Source: Acholeplasmataceae bacterium (GTDB lineage: Bacteria > Bacillota_I > Bacilli_A > Acholeplasmatales > Acholeplasmataceae). Taken from it: a DNA stretch of 5,004 nucleotides. The stretch covers positions 6,030-11,033 of the forward strand of contig JAQVBA010000039.1 in NCBI GenBank assembly GCA_028690555.1, read 5' to 3'. The position numbers and the translations under genes were made by a program. This document shows, piece by piece, positions 1 to 5,004 of the stretch; positions within the stretch are counted from its first letter, which is position 1, and each line of letters starts with the position of its first letter. The notes under the pieces are model-generated. The model searched no databases and had not been told where the DNA came from. It was given only the letters and a program-made list of their open reading frames with translations.

Positions 1-1
1 T

Positions 2-880
2 GCTGGATATGAGATTAACGTTAACATCTCTGTTGGTACATCTTATGCATCAGTTATTGAAGCAATGGCTTCAGGACAAGTGCATGTTGGGTTCTTAACT
101 GCACAACAATATGCGTTTACTACAGTTGAATACCCAGGTAAAGTTGATGTTCTATTAACTTCAGTGCGTAATGCATATAATGCACAAGTTTCAAACGGTG
201 TTATTATTGAAGATTTAGACCAAATTGTTGCTAATGCTAACACAGCTGGCTATGATGCTTCAACAAATAGCGCTCATAAGGTTTCTTCTTACTATTCGAT
301 GTTACTTGTTCGTAATGAAGACTATGCAGCATATCAAACAAATGGATTAGACGAACTAAAAGGTAAGAACGTTGCAACTCAATCTGCAACATCAGGTTCT
401 GGTTATATTTATCCATCATTCCTACTTTCACAAAATGGTATGGAGTTTGTAACTGGTACACCAAATGCAGCAAATGGTGAAGTTAAATCAACTGTTGTTG
501 GTGGTCACCAAAATGCAGTATTAGCACTACTCAATGGTGAAGTAGATGCAGCATTTACATTCTTTGATGCTAGATTCCATGCAACTGCATATGCTGGTTG
601 GTTAGAAACTAATGGCTTAACTGATTATAAAGATGTTATTGCTGCAACTAAGGTTGTTGCATTAACTACTGGTATTTATAATGACACGATTTCTACAATC
701 TCATCATTATCAGACGGATTACGCGATGCTTTAGCTGATGCTTTCATGGCAGTGATTGCAACTGACGAAGGTTATGCAGCATTACAAATCTATAACCACT
801 CTGGTTATTTAAAAGCAGAAGATGAAGATTATGATGGAGAAAGAGAACTTTATAAATTCTTACATCCAGAAAACGAATAA
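2..880 (+). CDS. phnD: PhnD-family substrate-binding protein of phosphonate/phosphite/phosphate ABC importer (5' truncated)
   Basis: This is the extracellular ligand-capture subunit of the importer encoded by the next three genes. The frame is open from base 2, so the gene starts left of the window; the ATG at 65 is internal, because the 21 upstream codons (including ISVGTSYASVIEAM) already match the family. The 292 residues seen lack the signal peptide and probably a few dozen N-terminal residues, given the usual 300-350. Visible family features, counted from the first codon: the first-lobe stretch VIEAMASGQVHVGFLTAQQY (about 15-34), the glycine/serine ligand loop GKNVATQSATSGSGYIYP (about 121-138), GGHQNAVLALLNGEVDAAF (about 167-185), and the acidic C-terminus with the DEDYDGERE element. 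In Gram-positives such proteins are lipoproteins, but the lipobox would be off the window. Substrate is unassigned: relatives bind phosphonates, phosphite or phosphate, and the related mycoplasma P37 protein binds a thiamine compound. The family call is confident, the substrate is not. Confidence 0.9.
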   Translation, partial: AGYEINVNISVGTSYASVIEAMASGQVHVGFLTAQQYAFTTVEYPGKVDVLLTSVRNAYNAQVSNGVIIEDLDQIVANANTAGYDASTNSAHKVSSYYSMLLVRNEDYAAYQTNGLDELKGKNVATQSATSGSGYIYPSFLLSQNGMEFVTGTPNAANGEVKSTVVGGHQNAVLALLNGEVDAAFTFFDARFHATAYAGWLETNGLTDYKDVIAATKVVALTTGIYNDTISTISSLSDGLRDALADAFMAVIATDEGYAALQIYNHSGYLKAEDEDYDGERELYKFLHPENE

Positions 881-902
881 TTAAAACTAAAGGAACTATC
901 AC

Positions 903-1667
903 ATGATTAAATTTGAAAATGTTGGAAAAACGTATCCTAATGGTGTACAAGCACTAAAAGGTGTCAATTTAGAAATCGGTGATGGTGAATTTGTAGCAAT
1001 CATTGGTTTATCTGGTGCAGGTAAATCAACATTATTAAGATCAATTAATAAAATGCATGCAATAACAGAAGGAAAACTCTTTATTGATGATATTGAGATT
1101 TCTTCAATTAAAGGGAAAGATTTGCGAATGCTTCGTCGAAGCATCGGCATGATTTTCCAATCTTTTAACCTCGTTAAGCGCATGTCAGTATTTAATAACG
1201 TTTTAACAGGTAGGGTGGCATATCATCCTACCTTTAAAACATTATTTGGACTATTTCCTAAAGAAGACAAAATTTTAGCTTTAGAATCCTTAGAAACAAT
1301 GGGAATTCTTGAGAAGGCATTCTCAAGAGCAGATCAGCTATCAGGTGGTCAGATGCAACGTGTGGCACTTGCTCGTGCACTTGCTCAAAAGCCAAAAATC
1401 ATTTTAGCTGATGAACCTGTTGCTTCACTTGACCCGATTACAACCGTTCAAGTGATGGACGATTTCGCTCGAATTAACCGTGATTTTAAAATCACAATTA
1501 TTGCCAACATGCACCATGTTGATTTGGCTTTGAAATATGCAACCCGCATAATTGGTATAAAAAATGGGGAAGTCGTTTACGATGGACCTTCAACAGATAT
1601 TAATGATGAAATGCTTGTTCAAATTTATGGTCGCTCACTCAAGCATGATGAAGTGCTAGGTGAATAG
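903..1667 (+). CDS. phnC: PhnC-type ATP-binding subunit of the importer
   Basis: This is the cytoplasmic ATPase that powers the importer, 254 residues, normal for PhnC. In order it shows the A-loop tyrosine (Tyr11, in KTYPNG), Walker A GLSGAGKST (35-43), Q-loop Gln86 (MIFQSFNL), ABC signature LSGGQ (146-150), Walker B IILADEP (166-172, catalytic Glu171), D-loop SLD (175-177) and the H-loop histidine (204, in ANMHHVDLAL). The stretch HPTFKTLFGLFPKEDK (about 108-123) between Q-loop and signature, and the ADEPVASLDP wording, are PhnC hallmarks that separate it from other importer ATPases. All catalytic residues are present. The start ATG follows AAAGGA with 8 nt spacing and lies 22 nt after the binding-protein stop, so the genes are co-transcribed. 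The stop is 1 nt before the likely start of the first permease gene. Confidence 0.95.
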   Translation: MIKFENVGKTYPNGVQALKGVNLEIGDGEFVAIIGLSGAGKSTLLRSINKMHAITEGKLFIDDIEISSIKGKDLRMLRRSIGMIFQSFNLVKRMSVFNNVLTGRVAYHPTFKTLFGLFPKEDKILALESLETMGILEKAFSRADQLSGGQMQRVALARALAQKPKIILADEPVASLDPITTVQVMDDFARINRDFKITIIANMHHVDLALKYATRIIGIKNGEVVYDGPSTDINDEMLVQIYGRSLKHDEVLGE

Positions 1668-1668
1668 A

Positions 1669-2478
1669 ATGACTAAATTTACATTAAAAAGCGGATCTAG
1701 CATTACAAAGCCTTTTAATAAAGTGTGGATCATTTTAGGTGTTCTACTCATACTGATTGTTACGTTTTCATTTTTCATCCGTTTTGAACCCTCACTGATT
1801 AATCTTAGCGAACTTGGTGTAATCCTCGAAAAAATGTTTACTCCTAAGGGAGAACGAACATGGGGGGATTATTTTGGTTTTGTCTTTACACTTTGGGAAC
1901 CATTAGTCAGCACACTTGAAATGTCTCTAGCAGGAACAATTATTGGATCTTTAATGGCTGTTCCAGTGGCAATCTTAGCTGCTAAAAATATTTTTAAAAG
2001 TAAATTTGTTTACTTACCCATTCGCTTTTTTATGAATCTTATACGTACCATTCCCGCCATGATATTGGCAGTTGTTGCTGTATATTTTGTGGGTATCGGT
2101 GTGCTTTCAGGGCTTATAGCGATTACTCTATTTACATTTGGTATTATGAGTAAAATGTTATATGAAGTCATAGAAACCGTTGATATGAGTCCTTTTGAAG
2201 CACTTGAATCATCAGGTGCAACAAAAACACAAGCATTTAGATATGCTGTTTTTCCACAAATATTTCCCGTATTTTTAAGTTACTTAATTTATATTTTTGA
2301 AATTAATGTTAGAGCATCTGCCGTCTTAGGGTATGTTGGTGCTGGTGGTATTGGTATGGTCATTAAGGATAATATCCTTTATAACTATGATCGCGTTGGT
2401 GCCACTGTCATTTTACTATTCTTTGTCATACTAGCAGTTCAATTTATGTCTAACTACTTGCGAGGTAAATTACAATGA
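1669..2478 (+). CDS. phnE: PhnE-type permease subunit 1 of the importer
   Basis: This is an integral membrane subunit forming half of the translocation channel. I choose ATG 1669 (269 residues) because AGGTGA at 1658-1663 sits 5 nt before it; an in-frame GTG at 1660 would add three residues but overlaps that ribosome binding site. About six hydrophobic segments are seen: residues 20-37, 79-104, 113-142, 145-167, 197-217 and 243-265. The helix-starting motif STLEMSLAGTIIGSLMAVPV and the AAKN that follows are typical of PhnE. The cytoplasmic EAA loop (about 177-197, EALESSGATKTQAFRYAVFP) contacts the ATPase. The NVRASAVLGYVGAGGIG stretch (about 213-229) is the PhnE C-terminal signature. The TGA stop overlaps the next gene's ATG by 4 nt, implying translational coupling and a 1:1 pair with the second permease. 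It is a true paralogue of that gene, not a duplicate copy. Confidence 0.92.
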   Translation: MTKFTLKSGSSITKPFNKVWIILGVLLILIVTFSFFIRFEPSLINLSELGVILEKMFTPKGERTWGDYFGFVFTLWEPLVSTLEMSLAGTIIGSLMAVPVAILAAKNIFKSKFVYLPIRFFMNLIRTIPAMILAVVAVYFVGIGVLSGLIAITLFTFGIMSKMLYEVIETVDMSPFEALESSGATKTQAFRYAVFPQIFPVFLSYLIYIFEINVRASAVLGYVGAGGIGMVIKDNILYNYDRVGATVILLFFVILAVQFMSNYLRGKLQ

Positions 2479-3290
2479 CAAACCTCGAAAAAGTACTTAA
2501 AAATAAACCTAAAACATGGATTATTAACTCAATTTTCACATTGATTGTTTTAATTGCAGTCATATTTAGTTTCAAAGGATCATCCATTAACATGCTTAGA
2601 TTTAATTCGATTGGGATTACCATTAGAATTATGGTTACGCAAATGGCTGATTTAAATATTGACTTTTTGTTTGGAAGAGGTGTCTATAGTTTTCAAGAAG
2701 GCGTTGTCTTTCTAACACTTGAGACTTTAGCAATTGGGTTTTTAGGAACACTTATTGGTGCAATCTTAGCTTTACCATTTAGCTTTATTGCTGCTAAAAA
2801 TGTTGTTGGCTCAAAATTTGCGAAAATAGGAGAAACCATCCTTGTCATTATTAGAGTATTTCCAGAAGTAGTTTTAGCGCTCGTCATTGTTAAAGGTTTT
2901 GGTATGAACGCTTTAACTGGAGTATTAACTATTGGTATACACTCAATTGGAATGCTCGGAAAATTGTTCTCCGAAGCAATTGATAACATGGATAAAGGTC
3001 CACTTGAAGCTTTAGATGCTGTTGGGGCTAATACATATCAAAAAATAAGATATGGCATTATTCCTCAAATAGCAGCAGATTTATCATCTGTAACTTTATA
3101 TCGTTTAGATATTAATGTGAGATCGGCTACCGTTTTAGGTATCGTTGGTGCTGGCGGCTTAGGCTCTTCAATGATTCTTGCTGCCGAGAATTCAAACTGG
3201 GATATTTTGGGAACGATTATGCTAGCGATTATTATTATGGTTTTGATTGTCGATGCAATCTCGAGTCATTTAAGAGCAAAACTTGTATAA
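2475..3290 (+). CDS. phnE: PhnE-type permease subunit 2 of the importer
   Basis: This is the second channel subunit, 271 residues, presumably pairing with permease 1 as a heterodimer on two copies of the ATPase. The ATG overlaps the previous stop (ATGA) and has GAGGT at 2462-2466, 8 nt upstream. The layout mirrors permease 1: an N-terminal membrane anchor (about 16-33), a polar linker, the LETLAIGFLGTLIGAILALP helix start (82-101) followed by AAKN, the EAA loop GPLEALDAVGANTYQKIRYG (175-194), then NVRSATVLGIVGAGGLG (214-230) and a last hydrophobic helix (about 244-262) before LRAKLV. The C-terminal ends of both permeases (LRGKLQ and LRAKLV) are alike, supporting common ancestry. This is the last gene of the operon; a terminator follows 68 nt after the stop. 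Confidence 0.92.
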   Translation: MTNLEKVLKNKPKTWIINSIFTLIVLIAVIFSFKGSSINMLRFNSIGITIRIMVTQMADLNIDFLFGRGVYSFQEGVVFLTLETLAIGFLGTLIGAILALPFSFIAAKNVVGSKFAKIGETILVIIRVFPEVVLALVIVKGFGMNALTGVLTIGIHSIGMLGKLFSEAIDNMDKGPLEALDAVGANTYQKIRYGIIPQIAADLSSVTLYRLDINVRSATVLGIVGAGGLGSSMILAAENSNWDILGTIMLAIIIMVLIVDAISSHLRAKLV

Positions 3291-3358
3291 GTATAGGCTT
3301 TAAATATCGAAAAGCAGTAAATACAATCGGACTTTCTAAAATTAGTAATCATACAATT

Positions 3359-3393
3359 GGCGCATATTCCTTTATGGAATTGTGCCTTTTTTT
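3359..3393 (+). terminator. intrinsic terminator of the importer operon
   Basis: Arms GGCGCATATTCC (3359-3370) and GGAATTGTGCC (3376-3386) pair over 11 base pairs, with one G-U pair and one bulged T at 3365, around a TTTAT loop. Seven T follow at 3387-3393. It lies 68 nt after the last permease stop, so it should close the operon and separate it from the downstream small membrane protein gene. Confidence 0.9.
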
Positions 3394-3520
3394 GTACAAA
3401 AACTCAAATTGAGACTTACTTTGATCAAAATGACATATTCAAAAGACATGAAAGACTCCTCTTTATCAATTGTGATTGTTAAACACCACTAAATATTTAA
3501 ATATTTTTAGTAAATTAAAG
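3394..3520. other. AT-rich intergenic stretch with short palindromes
   Basis: I see no convincing gene here. It holds three short self-complementary elements: TTTTTGTACAAAAA (3389-3402, overlapping the terminator T-run), CTCAA-A-TTGAG (3403-3413) and TTTGATCAAA (3420-3429). In such AT-rich DNA these can arise by chance. A 25-codon reverse-strand frame (3449 down to 3372) with a good ribosome binding site is discussed under findings but not called as a gene. Confidence 0.4.
3488..3511. promoter_or_regulatory. AT-rich inverted repeat at the promoter of the small membrane protein gene
   Basis: ACTAAATATT (3488-3497) faces AATATTTTTAGT (3500-3511), its reverse complement apart from two extra bases. 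Inside lies a perfect 16-base palindrome, AAATATTTAAATATTT (3491-3506). It covers the place where the -35 of the following promoter should be, a position suited to a repressor or activator site. The composition makes chance quite possible. Confidence 0.3.
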
Positions 3521-3526
3521 TATAAT
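3497..3526 (+). promoter_or_regulatory. promoter of the small four-histidine membrane protein gene
   Basis: A perfect -10 hexamer TATAAT lies at 3521-3526. The best -35 is poor (TTAAAT, 3497-3502, 18-nt spacer). Transcription would start near 3533, giving a leader of about 23 nt that contains the AAGGAG ribosome binding site (3544-3549). The weak -35, overlapped by an inverted repeat, would fit a regulated promoter. Confidence 0.6.
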
Positions 3527-3555
3527 AGAGGAAACATTAAAAAAAGGAGAAACAT

Positions 3556-3903
3556 ATGTTACTAATTACAGGTGTTCTTACAGTTATTTTTGCTATATGT
3601 GCTGCGATGAACATGGCAACGCGCTATACCAATTTATCATTGGTTAAATTTATCGCATCAAAGCACAGAATTTTTGGTGTGTTAACGATATTATCAGCAT
3701 TAACACACATGATTATTGCTATTAGTGGATCAAACTTAAGAATTACAGGGCTTCTTGCTTTAGTATCCATTATTTTAACAGGACTTTTTGGTATGTTATT
3801 TTCAATAAAAAAAGAAAAGTGGATGTTTAAAGCCCATCGAATAATCGCCCCAATTTCTTTTTTGTTCATTTTAATTCACGTTATATTGAATGGTAGCATG
3901 TAA
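3556..3903 (+). CDS. small four-helix membrane protein with two 14-spaced histidine pairs; putative b-type haem protein
   Basis: I recognise no named family. The 115-residue protein has four hydrophobic segments (about 2-20, 38-56, 62-83, 96-112) and almost no loops. His37 and His51 lie on helix 2 (SKHRIFG...LTH), His94 and His108 on helix 4 (KAHRII...LIH). Both pairs are exactly 14 apart, and each begins with the same H-R-I element. Known cytochrome b and ferric-reductase/NADPH-oxidase cores bind two stacked haems through histidine pairs spaced 13-14 on two helices, so I infer a minimal di-haem electron carrier in the membrane. The HRI repetition suggests an internal duplication of a two-helix unit. 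No flavin or nucleotide-binding domain is attached, so a redox partner would be separate. The start is well supported: AAGGAG ends 6 nt before the ATG. It has its own promoter and no strong terminator before the next gene. A metal site or structural histidines are the alternatives. Confidence 0.85.
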   Translation: MLLITGVLTVIFAICAAMNMATRYTNLSLVKFIASKHRIFGVLTILSALTHMIIAISGSNLRITGLLALVSIILTGLFGMLFSIKKEKWMFKAHRIIAPISFLFILIHVILNGSM

Positions 3904-4029
3904 AAATTTTTTTGTAGTATAAAAATAATATGATAAGATAAAATAAAGTTAATTGATGAAAACAGTCACCTTTGAATTAAGTGATTAACTCAATTTGTGT
4001 ATGAACACACTAAAAAGGAGGAAATACTT
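3904..4029 (+). promoter_or_regulatory. leader/promoter region of the dehydrogenase gene
   Basis: The first part (3904-3947) is very A/T-rich and offers overlapping weak -10 options (TATGAT 3929-3934, TAAGAT 3934-3939, TAAAAT 3939-3944) with TTGTAG (3912-3917) as one possible -35. I cannot pick one. The run AAAAATTTTTTT (3902-3913) just after the preceding stop has no G-C stem, so I do not call it a terminator. Readthrough from the small membrane protein gene into the dehydrogenase gene is therefore possible. Confidence 0.35.
3972..3993. promoter_or_regulatory. operator-like dyad before the dehydrogenase gene
   Basis: TTGAATTAA (3972-3980) and TTAACTCAA (3985-3993) are inverted repeats matching at 8 of 9 positions around GTGA. 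The size and symmetry suit a dimeric helix-turn-helix regulator such as TetR or MarR types. It lies 37-58 nt before the start codon. A second, smaller dyad, TGTGT-ATGA-ACACA (3996-4009), follows directly and ends just before the ribosome binding site. Both could also fold in RNA. Confidence 0.4.
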
Positions 4030-4827
4030 ATGAAAGTGATGAACAAAGTCATCGTGGTAACAGGTGCAGCTGGGGGTATTGGGAGTGCCCTTGTGATGAA
4101 CCTTTTATCCAAAGGAGCAACTGTAGCAGCAGTTGATTTAAATGAAAAAGCTTTAAATGAATTAGTGAAAAAGGCAAATGCAGGAGATAGATTATCGATT
4201 TATCCACTTAATTTGACCAATAGAGAGGAAGTTGAAGCCCTCCCGGGTCAAGTGATTAAAAATCATGGATCTGTTGATGGAATCATCAATAATGCCGGCA
4301 TTATTCAGCCATTTATTCCCATCAAAGAATTGTCATATGAAAAAATTAAGTTAGTGATGGATATCAATTTTTATGGCACATTATATATGGTTAAATCATT
4401 CTTACCGTATTTGTTAGAAAGACCTGAAGGACACATTGTCAATATTTCTAGTATGGGAGGATTTCTACCTGTTCCAGGGCAATCCATTTATGGTGCATCC
4501 AAAGCTGCTGTAAAATTGATGACTGAAGGATTGCATTCTGAACTGATGGATACAAATGTACATGTTACTGTTGTTTTCCCAGGTGGAGTTGCAACCAATA
4601 TTACTCAAAATTCTGGTGTTGATAAACCTAAGGCTGTAAATGAACAAACGTCAAAATATAAAATGTTGAAGCCTGAAGAAGCTGCCATCATTATTATTGA
4701 AGGTATGGAACAAAATAAATATCGTGTACGAGCAGGAAGCGATTCTGTCATGATGGATCGCTTGTATAGATTGATGCCTAAGAAAGCTGCTGGTATCATT
4801 GCTAAAAAAATGAAAGATATCATGTAA
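4030..4827 (+). CDS. classical short-chain dehydrogenase/reductase (SDR), substrate unknown
   Basis: This is a cytoplasmic Rossmann-fold NAD(P)-dependent oxidoreductase of 265 residues. ATG 4030 is chosen because a perfect AAGGAGG (4015-4021) lies 8 nt upstream; an in-frame GTG at 3997 would place that site inside the coding region. Family signatures in order: nucleotide loop TGAAGGIG (11-18); Asp36 at the end of the second strand (AAVDLNE), which favours NAD over NADP; NNAG (87-90); and the catalytic tetrad Asn113, Ser141 (NISSMGG), Tyr154 and Lys158 (YGASK), then PGGVATN (184-190). All catalytic residues are intact. The last 25 or so residues are basic and amphipathic (DRLYRLMPKKAAGIIAKKMK), an extension seen in several SDRs that may touch membranes or lipid substrates. 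Substrate cannot be read from the sequence. A terminator directly follows, so the gene ends its transcript. Confidence 0.93.
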   Translation: MKVMNKVIVVTGAAGGIGSALVMNLLSKGATVAAVDLNEKALNELVKKANAGDRLSIYPLNLTNREEVEALPGQVIKNHGSVDGIINNAGIIQPFIPIKELSYEKIKLVMDINFYGTLYMVKSFLPYLLERPEGHIVNISSMGGFLPVPGQSIYGASKAAVKLMTEGLHSELMDTNVHVTVVFPGGVATNITQNSGVDKPKAVNEQTSKYKMLKPEEAAIIIIEGMEQNKYRVRAGSDSVMMDRLYRLMPKKAAGIIAKKMKDIM

Positions 4828-4854
4828 AAGGAGAATTTAGTTCTCTCTTTTTTT
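4827..4854 (+). terminator. intrinsic terminator after the dehydrogenase gene
   Basis: AAAGGAGAA (4827-4835) pairs with TTCTCTCTTT (4841-4850) with one bulged T, around the loop TTTAG; the T-run extends to 4854. The outer base of the stem is the last base of the TAA stop codon. The stem is A-U rich, so termination may be partial, but position and T-run are typical. Confidence 0.75.
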
Positions 4855-4866
4855 ATGGTTCATCAT

Positions 4867-4896
4867 TTAAGATTACGCATTTATTAATGATATAAT
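4867..4896 (+). promoter_or_regulatory. extended -10 promoter of the TraX-like gene
   Basis: TGATATAAT (4888-4896) is a perfect -10 hexamer with the upstream TG of extended -10 promoters. TTAAGA (4867-4872) is a fair -35 at 18 nt spacing. Transcription would begin near 4903, giving a leader of only about 16 nt. Confidence 0.7.
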
Positions 4897-4918
4897 AAGA
4901 GTGAATGGTGGTGCAAAA

Positions 4919-5004
4919 ATGAACCGTATGGAATTAAAAATACTTGCTTTAATCACGATGACCATTGACCACATTGGCGTTTTTTTAATTCCAAACACTT
5001 CAGA
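4919..5004 (+). CDS. TraX-family membrane protein, N-terminal fragment (runs off the window)
   Basis: Only 28 codons are visible; no stop is reached before the window edge. The peptide ELKILALITMTIDHIGVFLI closely follows the opening signature of the TraX family (L-K-x-x-A-x-x-x-M-x-x-D-H-I-G), a first membrane helix containing the conserved Asp-His. TraX of the F plasmid acetylates pilin; chromosomal homologues in Bacillota and mollicutes are multi-pass membrane proteins, presumably acyltransferases with unknown acceptors. The ATG at 4919 is preferred: GGTGG (4907-4911) is 7 nt upstream and can pair with the extended anti-Shine-Dalgarno. An in-frame GTG at 4901 lies at or before the predicted transcription start, so it is unlikely. 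It is transcribed separately from the dehydrogenase gene. Confidence 0.8.
   Translation, partial: MNRMELKILALITMTIDHIGVFLIPNTS

Noticed and set aside
65..67. ATG at 65 as the start of the binding-protein gene
   Set aside because: The same frame is open and family-like from base 2, and there is no ribosome binding site before 65; the gene begins off the window.
899..1183. Reverse-strand open frames within the importer and dehydrogenase genes (e.g. 899-1183, 2693-2989, 4605-4823)
   Set aside because: They lie opposite confident genes, resemble no known family, and are explained by codon bias of the + strand genes.
1660..1662. GTG at 1660 as start of permease 1
   Set aside because: It overlaps the AGGTGA site that serves ATG 1669 with proper spacing, and has no good site of its own.
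1669..3290. Permease genes as a recent tandem duplication
   Set aside because: They share only family motifs (EAA loop, VGAGG-x-G) and differ widely elsewhere; two distinct PhnE subunits are an established arrangement.
3420..3429. TTTGATCAAA as an FNR/CRP-type site
   Set aside because: The half-sites lack the 4-6 base spacer these regulators need; a 10-base palindrome is expected by chance in AT-rich DNA.
3902..3913. A5T7 run after the small membrane protein gene as a terminator
   Set aside because: No G-C stem or loop precedes the T-run; it is a low-complexity tract rather than a hairpin.
3997..3999. GTG at 3997 as start of the dehydrogenase gene
   Set aside because: It would put the AAGGAGG site inside the coding region; ATG 4030 has ideal spacing and gives the normal SDR N-terminus.

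Overview
The window is low-G+C bacterial DNA (about one third G+C by eye). All genes called as real are on the + strand and spaced compactly, with strong AGGAGG-type ribosome binding sites. Every tryptophan noted in the genes is TGG, and TGA ends the first permease gene inside an ATGA stop/start overlap. The standard genetic code therefore applies, which excludes the TGA=Trp mycoplasmas and spiroplasmas. A Bacillota-type organism or a standard-code mollicute such as Acholeplasma fits best; this assignment is an inference from composition and gene content only.

Positions 1-3290 hold a four-gene operon for a PhnD/PhnC/PhnE-family ABC importer: the 3' part of the substrate-binding protein (its signal peptide and N-terminus lie left of the window), the ATPase, and two different permease subunits. 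Junctions are tight (22 nt, 1 nt, then a 4-nt overlap). A good intrinsic terminator follows at 3359-3393. The family imports phosphonates, phosphite or phosphate, but nothing in the window (no phosphonatase, C-P lyase or phosphite dehydrogenase) fixes the substrate.

Positions 3394-3555 are an AT-rich intergenic stretch with several short palindromes and a TATAAT promoter. The promoter serves a 115-residue, four-helix membrane protein (3556-3903). Its four histidines form two pairs, each exactly 14 residues apart on the second and fourth helices, the spacing of bis-haem cytochrome b and ferric-reductase cores. This is the most interesting gene in the window. Next, behind a leader with two adjacent dyads, comes a classical short-chain dehydrogenase/reductase (4030-4827) with its own terminator. 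The window ends in the first 28 codons of a TraX-family membrane protein (4919 onward) driven by an extended -10 promoter.

The importer is one functional unit. The small haem-type protein, the dehydrogenase and the TraX-like gene look like separate or only loosely coupled transcription units. I see no mobile elements, CRISPR arrays, tRNA or rRNA genes. No clearly novel multi-gene system is evident; the candidates worth following are the minimal four-histidine membrane protein and the regulatory dyads next to it and to the dehydrogenase gene.
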